A DNA stretch of 64,000 nt from the NCBI RefSeq assembly GCF_040546685.1, contig NZ_JBEPOH010000001.1:3224001-3288000 (forward strand). Direction: 5' to 3'. The notes beneath the pieces were generated by a model that had not been told where the DNA came from, made no database searches, and was given only the letters and a program-made list of their open reading frames with translations. The position numbers were made by a program, and so were the translations under genes. Every line of letters begins with the position of its first letter. The stretch's first letter is position 1. This DNA is from Variovorax sp. OAS795. GTDB lineage: Bacteria > Pseudomonadota > Gammaproteobacteria > Burkholderiales > Burkholderiaceae_C. This document shows, in pieces, positions 52,343 through 59,708 of this stretch.

Positions 52343-53380
52343 TTAGGCCAGAACCGCCACCGGACTGCGCTCCGCAAACTGCCCGTTCCAGTACGGGTAG
52401 TAGGGGTAGGGCGGAGTCACTGCGCTGGCTGCATCGAGCCGCTTCACCTGTTCGGCGCTGAGCTGCCAGCCGAGCGCGCCGAGGTTCTGCTTCAGCTGCT
52501 CTTCATTGCGCGCGCCGATCAGCACGCTGGATACGGTGGGCCGCTGCAGCAGCCAGTTGAGCGCGATCTGCGGCAATGTCTTGCCGGTTTCCTCGGCCAC
52601 CTGGTCCATGGCGTCGACCACGCGGTACAGGCGCTCGTCGTCCACCGGCGGTGCGAAGCCGGCGGTCTCATGCAGCCGGCTGCCGGCGGGCAGCGGCTGG
52701 CCGCGGCGCACCTTGCCGGTCAGGCGGCCCCAGCCCAGCGGGCTCCAGACGATGGCGCCCACGCCCTGGTCGATGCCGAGCGGCATCAGTTCGTATTCGT
52801 AGTCGCGGCCGATCAGCGAGTAGTAGGCCTGGTTGGCCACGAAGCGCTGCAAGCCGAGCCGATCGGAGGCCGCGAGCGACTTCATCAGTTGCCAGCCCGA
52901 GAAGTTGGAGGCACCGATGAGCCGTACCTTGCCCGCGTGCACCAGGTCGTCGAGCGTGTCGAGCACGATCTCGACCGGCGTCATTGCGTCGAAGGCATGC
53001 AGCTGCAGGATGTCGATGTAGTCGGTGCCCAGGCGCTTCAGCGCGGCATCGGTCGCGGCAATCAGGTGATGGCGCGAGGCGCCGACGTCGTTGGGCCCGT
53101 CGCCGGCCCGCAGCGCCAGCTTGGTCGAGACGATGGCCTTGTCGCGCCGGCCCTTGAGCGCGGCGCCGAGGATCGATTCGGACGCGCCGTTCGAATAGAC
53201 GTCGGCCGTGTCGAACAGCGTCACGCCGGCATGCAGCGCCATGTCGACGATGCTGCGCGCACCTTCGACATCGGTATTGCCCCAGGCGCTGAAAAGCGGG
53301 CCCTGTCCGCCGAAGGTGCCCGCGCCGAAGCCCAGGGCGGGGACCTTGAAGCCGGAGCGGCCGAGAAAGCGTTGTTCCAT
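52343..53380 (-). CDS. Aldo/keto reductase
   Basis: This 345-residue TIM-barrel reductase has the full catalytic tetrad Asp57, Tyr62 (DTADVYSNGASE), Lys87 (VSTKLAL) and His128 (LQLHAFD). The C-terminal NADPH site includes SSVLIGARNEEQLKQNLGAL. The group reduces aldehydes and ketones with NADPH. It ends with ERSPVAVLA. It lies 35 bases after an MFS exporter gene on the same strand and is probably cotranscribed with it. Confidence 0.94.
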   Translation of the reverse strand: MEQRFLGRSGFKVPALGFGAGTFGGQGPLFSAWGNTDVEGARSIVDMALHAGVTLFDTADVYSNGASESILGAALKGRRDKAIVSTKLALRAGDGPNDVGASRHHLIAATDAALKRLGTDYIDILQLHAFDAMTPVEIVLDTLDDLVHAGKVRLIGASNFSGWQLMKSLAASDRLGLQRFVANQAYYSLIGRDYEYELMPLGIDQGVGAIVWSPLGWGRLTGKVRRGQPLPAGSRLHETAGFAPPVDDERLYRVVDAMDQVAEETGKTLPQIALNWLLQRPTVSSVLIGARNEEQLKQNLGALGWQLSAEQVKRLDAASAVTPPYPYYPYWNGQFAERSPVAVLA

Positions 53381-53415
53381 GAAGTTGTCCTTGTCTTAGA
53401 AAGAAGTAGTGCGCG

Positions 53416-54606
53416 TCAGGCTTGCAACGAGGCGCAATCGGCTGGCGAGGGGCGACCCTCGCGCCGGTCGAGCGCGCGGCTCCAGAGTGCGATGGCCAGG
53501 CCCGCGAGCGTGAGCAGCGCGGCCACCCAGCCGAGTGCGCGCAGTCCCGGCCCGTGGTCGATGACCACGCCGCCCGCCCACGCGCCGAGCGCATTGCCGA
53601 GATTGAAGGCCGCGATGTTGAGGCTCGAGGCCAGGTTCTGGCCCGCGCCCGAGGCTTTCTCCAGAACGCGCAGCTGCATCGGGGCCACAGTGGCGAAAGA
53701 GGCGATGCCCAGGAGCCCGACGAACACCACGGCAGTGAACGGCGTGGCGATGGTGAACTGCATCGCGCCGAGCACGGCGGCCAGCGCGACAAGGGTGCCG
53801 ATCACTGCCGGCATGGTTGCGCGATCGGCCAGCCGGCCGCCAAGGATGTTGCCGACGGCCAGGCCACCGCCGAACACCAGCAGGATCGGCGACACGGCCG
53901 ATTCGGGCAGGCCCGTGACCTGCGTCAGCAAAGGCTGGACGTAGGTGAACACCGCGAACACGCCCGCAAAGCCAAGCACTGTCATCGCCAGGCCGAGCAG
54001 CACCTGCGGGCGGGCGAGCACCGCGAGCTCGTCGCGCAGCGGCACGGCCTTGGCGTCGCTGCGCACGTGCGGCACGAACAGCGCGAGCACCGCGAACGCC
54101 AGCACGCCGATCAGCGCGACGGCCCAGAAGGTGGCGCGCCAGCCATGGTGCAGGCCGAGCCATGCACCGGCCGGCACGCCCAGCAGCGTGGCGGCCGTGA
54201 GGCCGGTGAACATGATCGCGATGGCGGAGGCGCGGCGCTCGGGCGCGACCAGGCCAGTGGCCACGACCGAACCGACGCCGAAGAAGGTGCCGTGCGCGAG
54301 CGAGGTGACCACGCGCGCGGCCATCAGCAGTTCGTAGTTGGGCGCGAGCGCGCAGGCCAGGTTGCCGAGCGTGAAGATCGCCATCAGCGCGAGCAGCACG
54401 GTCGTGCGCGGCAGCTTGCGCGTGGCGATGGTGAGCAGCGGTGCGCCGACCGCGACCCCGAGCGCATAGCCCGAGATCAGCAGGCCGGCGGCCGTGATGG
54501 AGACGCCGAGATCGGCCGAGACCTGCATCAGCAGGCCCATGATGACGAATTCGGTGGTGCCTATTCCGAAGGCACCGGCGGTGAGGGCGAGGAGAGCGAT
54601 GGGCAT
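53416..54606 (-). CDS. MFS transporter (DHA1 family, AraJ/YdhP-like)
   Basis: This 396-residue protein has 12 predicted membrane helices. The N-terminus MPIALLALTAGAFGIGTTEF followed by VIMGLLMQVSADLGVSI is the signature of the AraJ/YdhP-type exporters, and GYALGVAVGAPLLT is motif A-like. These pump small molecules such as sugars or drugs out in exchange for protons. A LysR gene is divergently placed with a palindrome between them and likely controls expression. The AKR gene follows downstream. Confidence 0.93.
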   Translation of the reverse strand: MPIALLALTAGAFGIGTTEFVIMGLLMQVSADLGVSITAAGLLISGYALGVAVGAPLLTIATRKLPRTTVLLALMAIFTLGNLACALAPNYELLMAARVVTSLAHGTFFGVGSVVATGLVAPERRASAIAIMFTGLTAATLLGVPAGAWLGLHHGWRATFWAVALIGVLAFAVLALFVPHVRSDAKAVPLRDELAVLARPQVLLGLAMTVLGFAGVFAVFTYVQPLLTQVTGLPESAVSPILLVFGGGLAVGNILGGRLADRATMPAVIGTLVALAAVLGAMQFTIATPFTAVVFVGLLGIASFATVAPMQLRVLEKASGAGQNLASSLNIAAFNLGNALGAWAGGVVIDHGPGLRALGWVAALLTLAGLAIALWSRALDRREGRPSPADCASLQA

Positions 54607-54665
54607 GATGGTCCTATGGTCCGGCTTTTGACCATCGATGACTAGAATGCCGCTTGGACAGACAC

Positions 54666-54684
54666 TTGTGAGTTGAACTCACAA
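54666..54684. promoter_or_regulatory. Candidate LysR operator between MFS and lysR genes
   Basis: TTGTGAGTTGAACTCACAA is a perfect palindrome with 9-bp arms around one central base. It sits 20 bases before the lysR start and 60 bases before the MFS start. It has the T-rich/A-rich symmetric form of LysR-type sites. Confidence 0.7.
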
Positions 54685-54703
54685 TAAAGCGAAAGAAACC
54701 GCC

Positions 54704-55666
54704 ATGCCCCGCATCGACGTCAACCGCTCAGGCGAAATGGAAGCCTTCGTCCAGATCGTCGAAGCCGGCGGCTTTTCTGCGGCCGCGCGCCAGCTCGACG
54801 TGACGCCGTCGGCCGTGAGCAAGCTGGTCGCGCGGCTGGAGCTGCGTCTGGGCATCCAGCTGGTGCACCGCTCCACGCGCAAGCTGCAGCTCACGCCCGA
54901 GGGACTGCACTTCTACGAGCGCAGCACGCGCGTGCTTGCCGACATGGACGAGGCGGAGCGCTGCGCGGCCGCGGGCGCCTCCCCGCGCGGACGCGTGAGC
55001 ATCAATGCCAGCGTGTCATTCGGGCACCACAAGCTGGTGCCGCTGGTGCCGCGCCTCCTTGAGTTGCATCCGCAGATCACGCTGGACATTGCGCTGACCG
55101 ACCGCGTCGTCGACATGATGGACGAGCGCGCCGACATCGCGATCCGCTGGGGCCAGCTGCCGTCCTCCGACCTGGTGGCGCGGCGCCTCGGCGAGACCAG
55201 CCAGGCCATCGTGGCCTCGCCCGCCTACCTTGCCAGGTACGGCACGCCGCACACGCCCGAGGAACTGGAGGCCCATAACCGGCTGGGCTGGAGCTACCGG
55301 CGCAGCACGCCCGACTGGCCGTTGCGTGTCGACGGGCGAATGATTTCGCTGCCCGTGGCCGGGCCGGTGCGCGCTGGCGACGGCGAAACCTTGCGGCAGC
55401 TGGCGATTGCCGGCGCGGGGGTGGCGCGGCTGTCGCTGTATCACATCCAGCACGACATCGACGCGGGACGGCTCGTGCCGCTGCTCGAGGAATTCAATCC
55501 GGGCGAGGTGGAGCCGATCCACGCGGTGTACATCGGCAAGGCCGGCACCTTGCCGGCCCGCGTGCGCGCGGTGCTCGATTTCCTGGTGGCGTGCTCGGGC
55601 GTGGGGGGAGGGCGTTACACCCTCAAGCGCACCGCGCCGATGCCGGCAAACTCCGCCGTCACCTGA
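54704..55666 (+). CDS. LysR-family regulator divergent from MFS exporter
   Basis: This 320-residue regulator has an N-terminal helix-turn-helix at about residues 11-68 (GFSAAARQLDVTPSAVSKLV) and a substrate domain of the CrgA/AaeR-like group (INASVSFGHHKLVPLVPRLL). It faces the MFS gene across 97 bases that contain a perfect palindrome. Its last 17 codons (55615-55666) overlap the end of the convergent hydratase-like gene, so a shorter ancestral end is possible. It probably senses a small aromatic or aldehyde ligand. Confidence 0.93.
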   Translation: MPRIDVNRSGEMEAFVQIVEAGGFSAAARQLDVTPSAVSKLVARLELRLGIQLVHRSTRKLQLTPEGLHFYERSTRVLADMDEAERCAAAGASPRGRVSINASVSFGHHKLVPLVPRLLELHPQITLDIALTDRVVDMMDERADIAIRWGQLPSSDLVARRLGETSQAIVASPAYLARYGTPHTPEELEAHNRLGWSYRRSTPDWPLRVDGRMISLPVAGPVRAGDGETLRQLAIAGAGVARLSLYHIQHDIDAGRLVPLLEEFNPGEVEPIHAVYIGKAGTLPARVRAVLDFLVACSGVGGGRYTLKRTAPMPANSAVT

Positions 55667-56385
55667 TCGCCGCGGCGGCAGGGCAGCACGCCGACCCAAG
55701 AACCCGTGGTCACGACGGTGCCGGCCGGCGCGGTCTGGCCGTGGCGCGTGACGTGGCGCAGCCAGATCGGCAGCAACCACGCGGGGTCGGCCAGCGGATG
55801 GGTGCCTTCGCGCACCACCGTTTCCGAATTGCCGACCTTCGTTTCGCAGCGCTGCGAAGCCCAGTCGACGGCCGCATAGGACTGCCATTCGCCGATCACC
55901 AGCGCGCCGTGCACTTGCGAATCGGCCAGGCGCAGCAAGGCGGGCGTGGCGGCCAGGTCTTGCCAGCGCGAGTCGACGATCTCCACCGAGACCGCCATGG
56001 CGTCGATCAGCGAAGCCGCGTCTTCCTGGCCGAGCGTCGCGGCCATGGCGGGTGTGACGTCCTGTCCTAGCCGCAGTGCAATTTCTGCCTCGATGCCGGG
56101 CGTGTGGAGTGTCAGGTCACCGAAGTCCGCTGGACTCGTGCGCACGCCGTGCGAAGGCAGCGGCGCGTGCGTGAGCGTTGCGGTTCGCGAGCCTCCGCCG
56201 GATTTCCAGCAGCCCGGCACTGTGCCTGCCTCGAACCAGCCGAGCACGGCACCGATGGCGTCCTGCACTTCATAGGCTTGGGTTGCGTCTTGCAGCGTGT
56301 CGGTCCAGGGTGTGGCATCGAGGGTCGTGTTGTTGCGACGCGCAGCGATCAGCGCTTCGGCGAGGGCGGTCGTGGATCGGTTCAT
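55615..56385 (-). CDS. 2-keto-4-pentenoate hydratase/fumarylacetoacetate hydrolase-like protein
   Basis: This 256-residue protein fits the FAH-superfamily hydratase form (MhpD/DmpE size). It has TQAYEVQDAIGAVLG near residue 35, the metal region GIEAEIALRLGQD (about 95-107) with two glutamates, and EIVDSRW with the third acidic ligand. Its C-terminal GSWVGVLPCRRGDQVTAEF is typical. MhpD-type enzymes hydrate 2-hydroxypentadienoate in aromatic meta-cleavage. No other meta-cleavage gene is next to it, so the true substrate is open. Its 3' end overlaps the convergent lysR gene by 52 bases. Confidence 0.88.
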   Translation of the reverse strand: MNRSTTALAEALIAARRNNTTLDATPWTDTLQDATQAYEVQDAIGAVLGWFEAGTVPGCWKSGGGSRTATLTHAPLPSHGVRTSPADFGDLTLHTPGIEAEIALRLGQDVTPAMAATLGQEDAASLIDAMAVSVEIVDSRWQDLAATPALLRLADSQVHGALVIGEWQSYAAVDWASQRCETKVGNSETVVREGTHPLADPAWLLPIWLRHVTRHGQTAPAGTVVTTGSWVGVLPCRRGDQVTAEFAGIGAVRLRV

Positions 56386-56416
56386 TGTTCTGATTTTGTC
56401 AGTGTTGCTTTTTCAG

Positions 56417-56553
56417 GGCGCGTGCACAGGGCGCCGGTGTACCGCCGATCAACGATTGCTCTGAATCACGCTGCCGCTGGCGGGGTGCCTTGCGCAGCGA
56501 AATAAAGGAGGAGGGGCGCAGCCCCGGGGGACATTCGCGGAGCAAGGCACCCC
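56417..56553. repeat. Family C palindromic repeat, copy 2
   Basis: GGGGTGCCTTGC (56482-56493) pairs perfectly with GCAAGGCACCCC (56542-56553). The loop contains CGCAGCGAAATAAAGGAG and CGGGGGACATTCGCGGAG, which are the reverse complement of the cores in the copy at 48703-48797. A left flank GGGCGCGTGCACAGG (56417-56431) is shared too. It lies between the hydratase start and the Bug gene end. Confidence 0.8.
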
Positions 56554-56602
56554 GTCGGCGGGAGCGCCGCCCTGAACGACCCTCGGTCAATAGTGCCCCG
56601 CG

Positions 56603-57583
56603 TCAAGTCTCGACGTGCACCTTCCCATCCTTCACCACCTTCGCCCACTTGGCGATCTCCGTCGAGATGAACTGCTTGAACTTGTCCTGCGACCCGCCGC
56701 CATCCTCCGCGCCATAGGTGTCGAGCTTTTCCTGCACGTCGGGCATCGCGAGCACCGTGTTGACGTCGCGGTTCACCTTCTCGGCAACACTGGCCGGCAG
56801 CTTGCCCGGACCCGCAAGCCCGTACCAGGTGGTGGCCTCGAAACCCGCGAAGCCCTGCTCCTGCATCGTGGGCACGCCAGGGTGGCCCTTGGCGCGTTTG
56901 GCCCGGGTCTGCGCCACCGCCAGCACCCGGCCGCTCTTCACATGGGGCGTGGCCGCGGTCATGGTCTCGAAGCTGTACTGGATCTGTCCGCCCATCAGGT
57001 CGGCCAGGAGCGGGCCGCTGCCCTTGTAGGGCACATGCATCGCATCGACGCCGGCCTGAAGCTTGAACATTTCCAGCGCCAGGTGCTGCGCCGATCCCGC
57101 GCCGGCGGAACCGAAGCTCACCGTGCCGGGAGACGCCTTGCACGCGGCCACGATGTCGTTGACGGTGAGCGCCTTCTGCGCCGGGCTGGCAATCAGCAGG
57201 TTGGGCGTCACGCCCACCAGCACGATCGGCACGAAGTCGCGCTCCACGCTGTAGCGCAGCTTCGGCTGCAGGCTGGGCGCGAGCGCATGGCTGTTGATGT
57301 GCGCCATGAGCAGCGTGCTGCCGTCGCTGGGTTGCTGCGACACGTATTCGGCCGCCAACACCCCGGCCACGCCGGCCTTGTTCTCGACGATCACCTGCTG
57401 GTTCCACATCGTCGTGAGCTTCTGCGCCACCACGCGCGCGAGCGCATCGGTGCCGCCTCCGGGTGGAAAGCCCACCACGATGCGCACCGGCCCCGAAGGC
57501 CACTCCTGCGCGAAGAGCCGGGGCACGCCCAGCGTGGCGGCCGCGGCACCCGCGGCCTGGATCAACGAACGTCTGTGCATCAT
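56603..57583 (-). CDS. Bug/TctC-family periplasmic solute-binding protein
   Basis: This 326-residue protein starts MMHRRSLIQAAGAAAATLG. I chose this start because GGAG lies 7 bases before it, although the frame allows four more residues. The signal peptide ends near RLFAQ. The body has Bug motifs: GPVRIVVGFPPGGGTDALAR, the carboxylate-binding loop with VENKAGVAG, and MHVPYKGSGPLL. Bug proteins bind di- and tricarboxylates or aromatic acids. No tctA or tctB gene is near, which is common for Bug proteins in this order. It lies 51 bases after an aminotransferase, so the ligand may be a 2-oxo or 2-hydroxy acid. Confidence 0.93.
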   Translation of the reverse strand: MMHRRSLIQAAGAAAATLGVPRLFAQEWPSGPVRIVVGFPPGGGTDALARVVAQKLTTMWNQQVIVENKAGVAGVLAAEYVSQQPSDGSTLLMAHINSHALAPSLQPKLRYSVERDFVPIVLVGVTPNLLIASPAQKALTVNDIVAACKASPGTVSFGSAGAGSAQHLALEMFKLQAGVDAMHVPYKGSGPLLADLMGGQIQYSFETMTAATPHVKSGRVLAVAQTRAKRAKGHPGVPTMQEQGFAGFEATTWYGLAGPGKLPASVAEKVNRDVNTVLAMPDVQEKLDTYGAEDGGGSQDKFKQFISTEIAKWAKVVKDGKVHVET

Positions 57584-57634
57584 CTTTGTCTCCATGGTGT
57601 GGTGGGTCCGATGCGTGCCGGTGCGGGCGACTGA

Positions 57635-58879
57635 CTACGCGGCTTTCTGGAGGCCGACCGGCGCCGCCGGGTGGCTCGCGAAATGGTCCATCGCGGCCTG
57701 CACGCCGCTGCCCGCCAGCTTGATGCCCGCGAGCTTCATGCCCATTTCGACGCCCGCAACCATGGCCACCAGCGTCAGGTCGTTGCTGTCGCCCAGGTGG
57801 CCCATGCGGAACATGCGGCCCTTGAGCTTGCCCAGGCCCGTGCCCAGCGACAGGTCGAAGCGTTGGTGAATGAGGCGGCGCAGCGCATCGGCGTCGACGC
57901 CCTCGGGCGTGATCACGCCGGTGAGCACGGGCGAATACACGGCGGCGTCGGCGCACTGGATCGGCAGGCCCCAGGCATTGACCGCCGCGCGCGCGCCGGC
58001 GGCCCAGCGCTGGTGGCGCGCGAACACGTTGTCCAGCCCTTCGCCCAGCAGCATGTCGAGCGACTCCGACAGGCCATAGAGCAGGTTGGTGTTGGGCGTG
58101 TAGGGCCAGTAGCCGTCCTTGTTCATCTCCACGATCTCGTCCCAGGCCCAGAACGCGCGCGGCAGCTTCGCGCTCTTGGAGGCTTCGAGCGCGCGCGGCG
58201 AAAGCGCGTTGAAGCTGATGCCCGGCGGCAGCATCAGGCCCTTCTGCGAGCCGCTGATGGTGACGTCCACACCCCATTCGTCGTGGCGGAAATCGGCGCT
58301 CGCGAGGCCCGAGATGCTGTCGACCATGAGCAGCGCCGGGTGGCCGACCGCATCGATGGCCTTGCGCACCGAGGCGATGTCGGAGGTGACGCCGGTGGAG
58401 GTTTCGTTGTGCACCACGCACACGGCCTTGATCTTCTTTTCGGTGTCCTTGCGAAGGCGCGCCTCGATCAGGTCGGCCTGCACGCCGCGGCGCCAGCCGG
58501 GCGCGGCGGGCAGCTGCTCGTCCTTGCCGGACCAGGCCAGGAATTCGGTCGAAAGGCCCAGGCGCGTGGCCATCTTTTGCCACAGCGATGCGAAGTGGCC
58601 CGTCTCGTACATCAGCACATGGTCGCCCGGGCTCAACGTGTTGGCGAGTGCGGCTTCCCATGCACCGGTGCCGGACGCGGGGTAGATCGCGACCGGATGC
58701 CTGGTCTTGAAGACCTGCCTGATGCCGCCGAGGACCTTCAGGCCCAGGGTGCCGAACTCGGGCCCGCGGTGATCGATGGTCGGCAGGCTCATGGCCCGCA
58801 GGATGCGGTCGGGCACCGGGCTGGGCCCGGGAATCTGCAGGAAGTGGCGGCCGGTGGGATGGATGTCGAGTTGCAGCAT
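57635..58879 (-). CDS. Class V PLP aminotransferase (alanine--glyoxylate/serine--glyoxylate type)
   Basis: This 414-residue enzyme starts at the ATG at 58877-58879, preceded by AAAGGACAG. An upstream in-frame ATG at 58927 would place the start across an operator. It has the family opening HFLQIPGPSPVP, the PLP region MVDSISGLASADF and the Schiff-base lysine Lys213 in GSQKGLMLPPG. Members move an amino group from alanine, serine or ureidoglycine to glyoxylate or a related oxo acid. It faces the GntR gene and an FAD oxidase, which could supply glyoxylate. PucG-like activity is another possibility. Confidence 0.92.
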   Translation of the reverse strand: MLQLDIHPTGRHFLQIPGPSPVPDRILRAMSLPTIDHRGPEFGTLGLKVLGGIRQVFKTRHPVAIYPASGTGAWEAALANTLSPGDHVLMYETGHFASLWQKMATRLGLSTEFLAWSGKDEQLPAAPGWRRGVQADLIEARLRKDTEKKIKAVCVVHNETSTGVTSDIASVRKAIDAVGHPALLMVDSISGLASADFRHDEWGVDVTISGSQKGLMLPPGISFNALSPRALEASKSAKLPRAFWAWDEIVEMNKDGYWPYTPNTNLLYGLSESLDMLLGEGLDNVFARHQRWAAGARAAVNAWGLPIQCADAAVYSPVLTGVITPEGVDADALRRLIHQRFDLSLGTGLGKLKGRMFRMGHLGDSNDLTLVAMVAGVEMGMKLAGIKLAGSGVQAAMDHFASHPAAPVGLQKAA

Positions 58880-58900
58880 GGACTGTCCTTTCGCATTCAG

Positions 58901-58984
58901 TTTTGCATTCAAAAGCGATAACAACATGATGGTTTACCCGTATGTTCAAGCATTGTTGATGCTCGTTTTTGCATTCAAAATGCA
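58901..58984. promoter_or_regulatory. Two identical palindromic operators for the GntR regulator
   Basis: TTTTGCATTCAAAA occurs twice, at 58901-58914 and 58967-58980. Each is a TTTTG/CAAAA inverted repeat. The second is extended by TGCATT-caa-AATGCA (58970-58984). They lie 21 bases upstream of the aminotransferase start and about 20 bases upstream of the gntR start, in the divergent promoter region. Function inferred from copy number, symmetry and position. Confidence 0.75.
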
Positions 58985-59000
58985 TTCGAGGGAAACAGAC

Positions 59001-59696
59001 ATGACTGCAGAAATCATCGAGATCTCGCGCCTCGCGCTGCACGACCAGGTGGCGGCGCGCTTGCGCACGATGCTGGTCGAAGGGCAGATCGCCCCGGGCG
59101 CCAAGCTCAACGAGCGCGAGCTGTGCCTTCAGCTGCGCGTGTCGCGCACGCCGCTGCGAGAAGCCATCAAGCTCCTGGCGGCCGAAGGGCTGGTCGACCT
59201 GCTGCCCAACCGTGGCGCGGTGGCGGTGAAGCTCACCGAGGCCGATGTGCTCGACACCTTCGAGGTGCTGGCCATGCTCGAAGGCATGTCGGGCGAGCTG
59301 GCGGCCAAGCGCATCACCGATGAAGAACTGGCCGAGGTGCGCGCGCTGCACTACGAAATGATGGCCTGCTTCGCGCGGCGCGATCTCTCGGGCTACTACC
59401 GCCTCAACGCGCGCATCCACACCGCCATCAACGAGGCCGCGGGCAATCCGGTGCTGGCCAGCACCTACCGCTCGATCAATGCGCGCGTGCAGTCGCTGCG
59501 CTTTCGCACCAACCAGGACGAGGCCAAGTGGAAGCACGCGGTCGAGGAGCACGAGCAGATGATCCAGGCTCTGGCCGCGCGCGATGCGCCGGCCATGCGC
59601 AAGTTGCTGGTCGCGCACCTCATCCGCAAGCGAGACACCGTGCTGGCGCTGCTGCGCGCCGGCGAAATCTATCCCCAAGCCCACAAGGCGAGCTGA
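59001..59696 (+). CDS. GntR-family regulator with FCD domain
   Basis: This 231-residue regulator starts at ATG 59001, with GAGGGAA upstream. The N-terminal winged helix is at about residues 10-72 (KLNERELCLQLRVSRTPLRE). The C-terminal all-helical FCD domain (about 85-215) has the metal-binding residues expected, with LNARIHTAINEAAGN in the centre. FCD regulators sense small organic acids. Two copies of TTTTGCATTCAAAA lie upstream, between it and the divergent aminotransferase. The FAD/Fe-S oxidase gene follows 12 bases after the stop and is probably under the same control. Confidence 0.95.
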   Translation: MTAEIIEISRLALHDQVAARLRTMLVEGQIAPGAKLNERELCLQLRVSRTPLREAIKLLAAEGLVDLLPNRGAVAVKLTEADVLDTFEVLAMLEGMSGELAAKRITDEELAEVRALHYEMMACFARRDLSGYYRLNARIHTAINEAAGNPVLASTYRSINARVQSLRFRTNQDEAKWKHAVEEHEQMIQALAARDAPAMRKLLVAHLIRKRDTVLALLRAGEIYPQAHKAS

Positions 59697-59708
59697 GCCC
59701 ACATTCCC

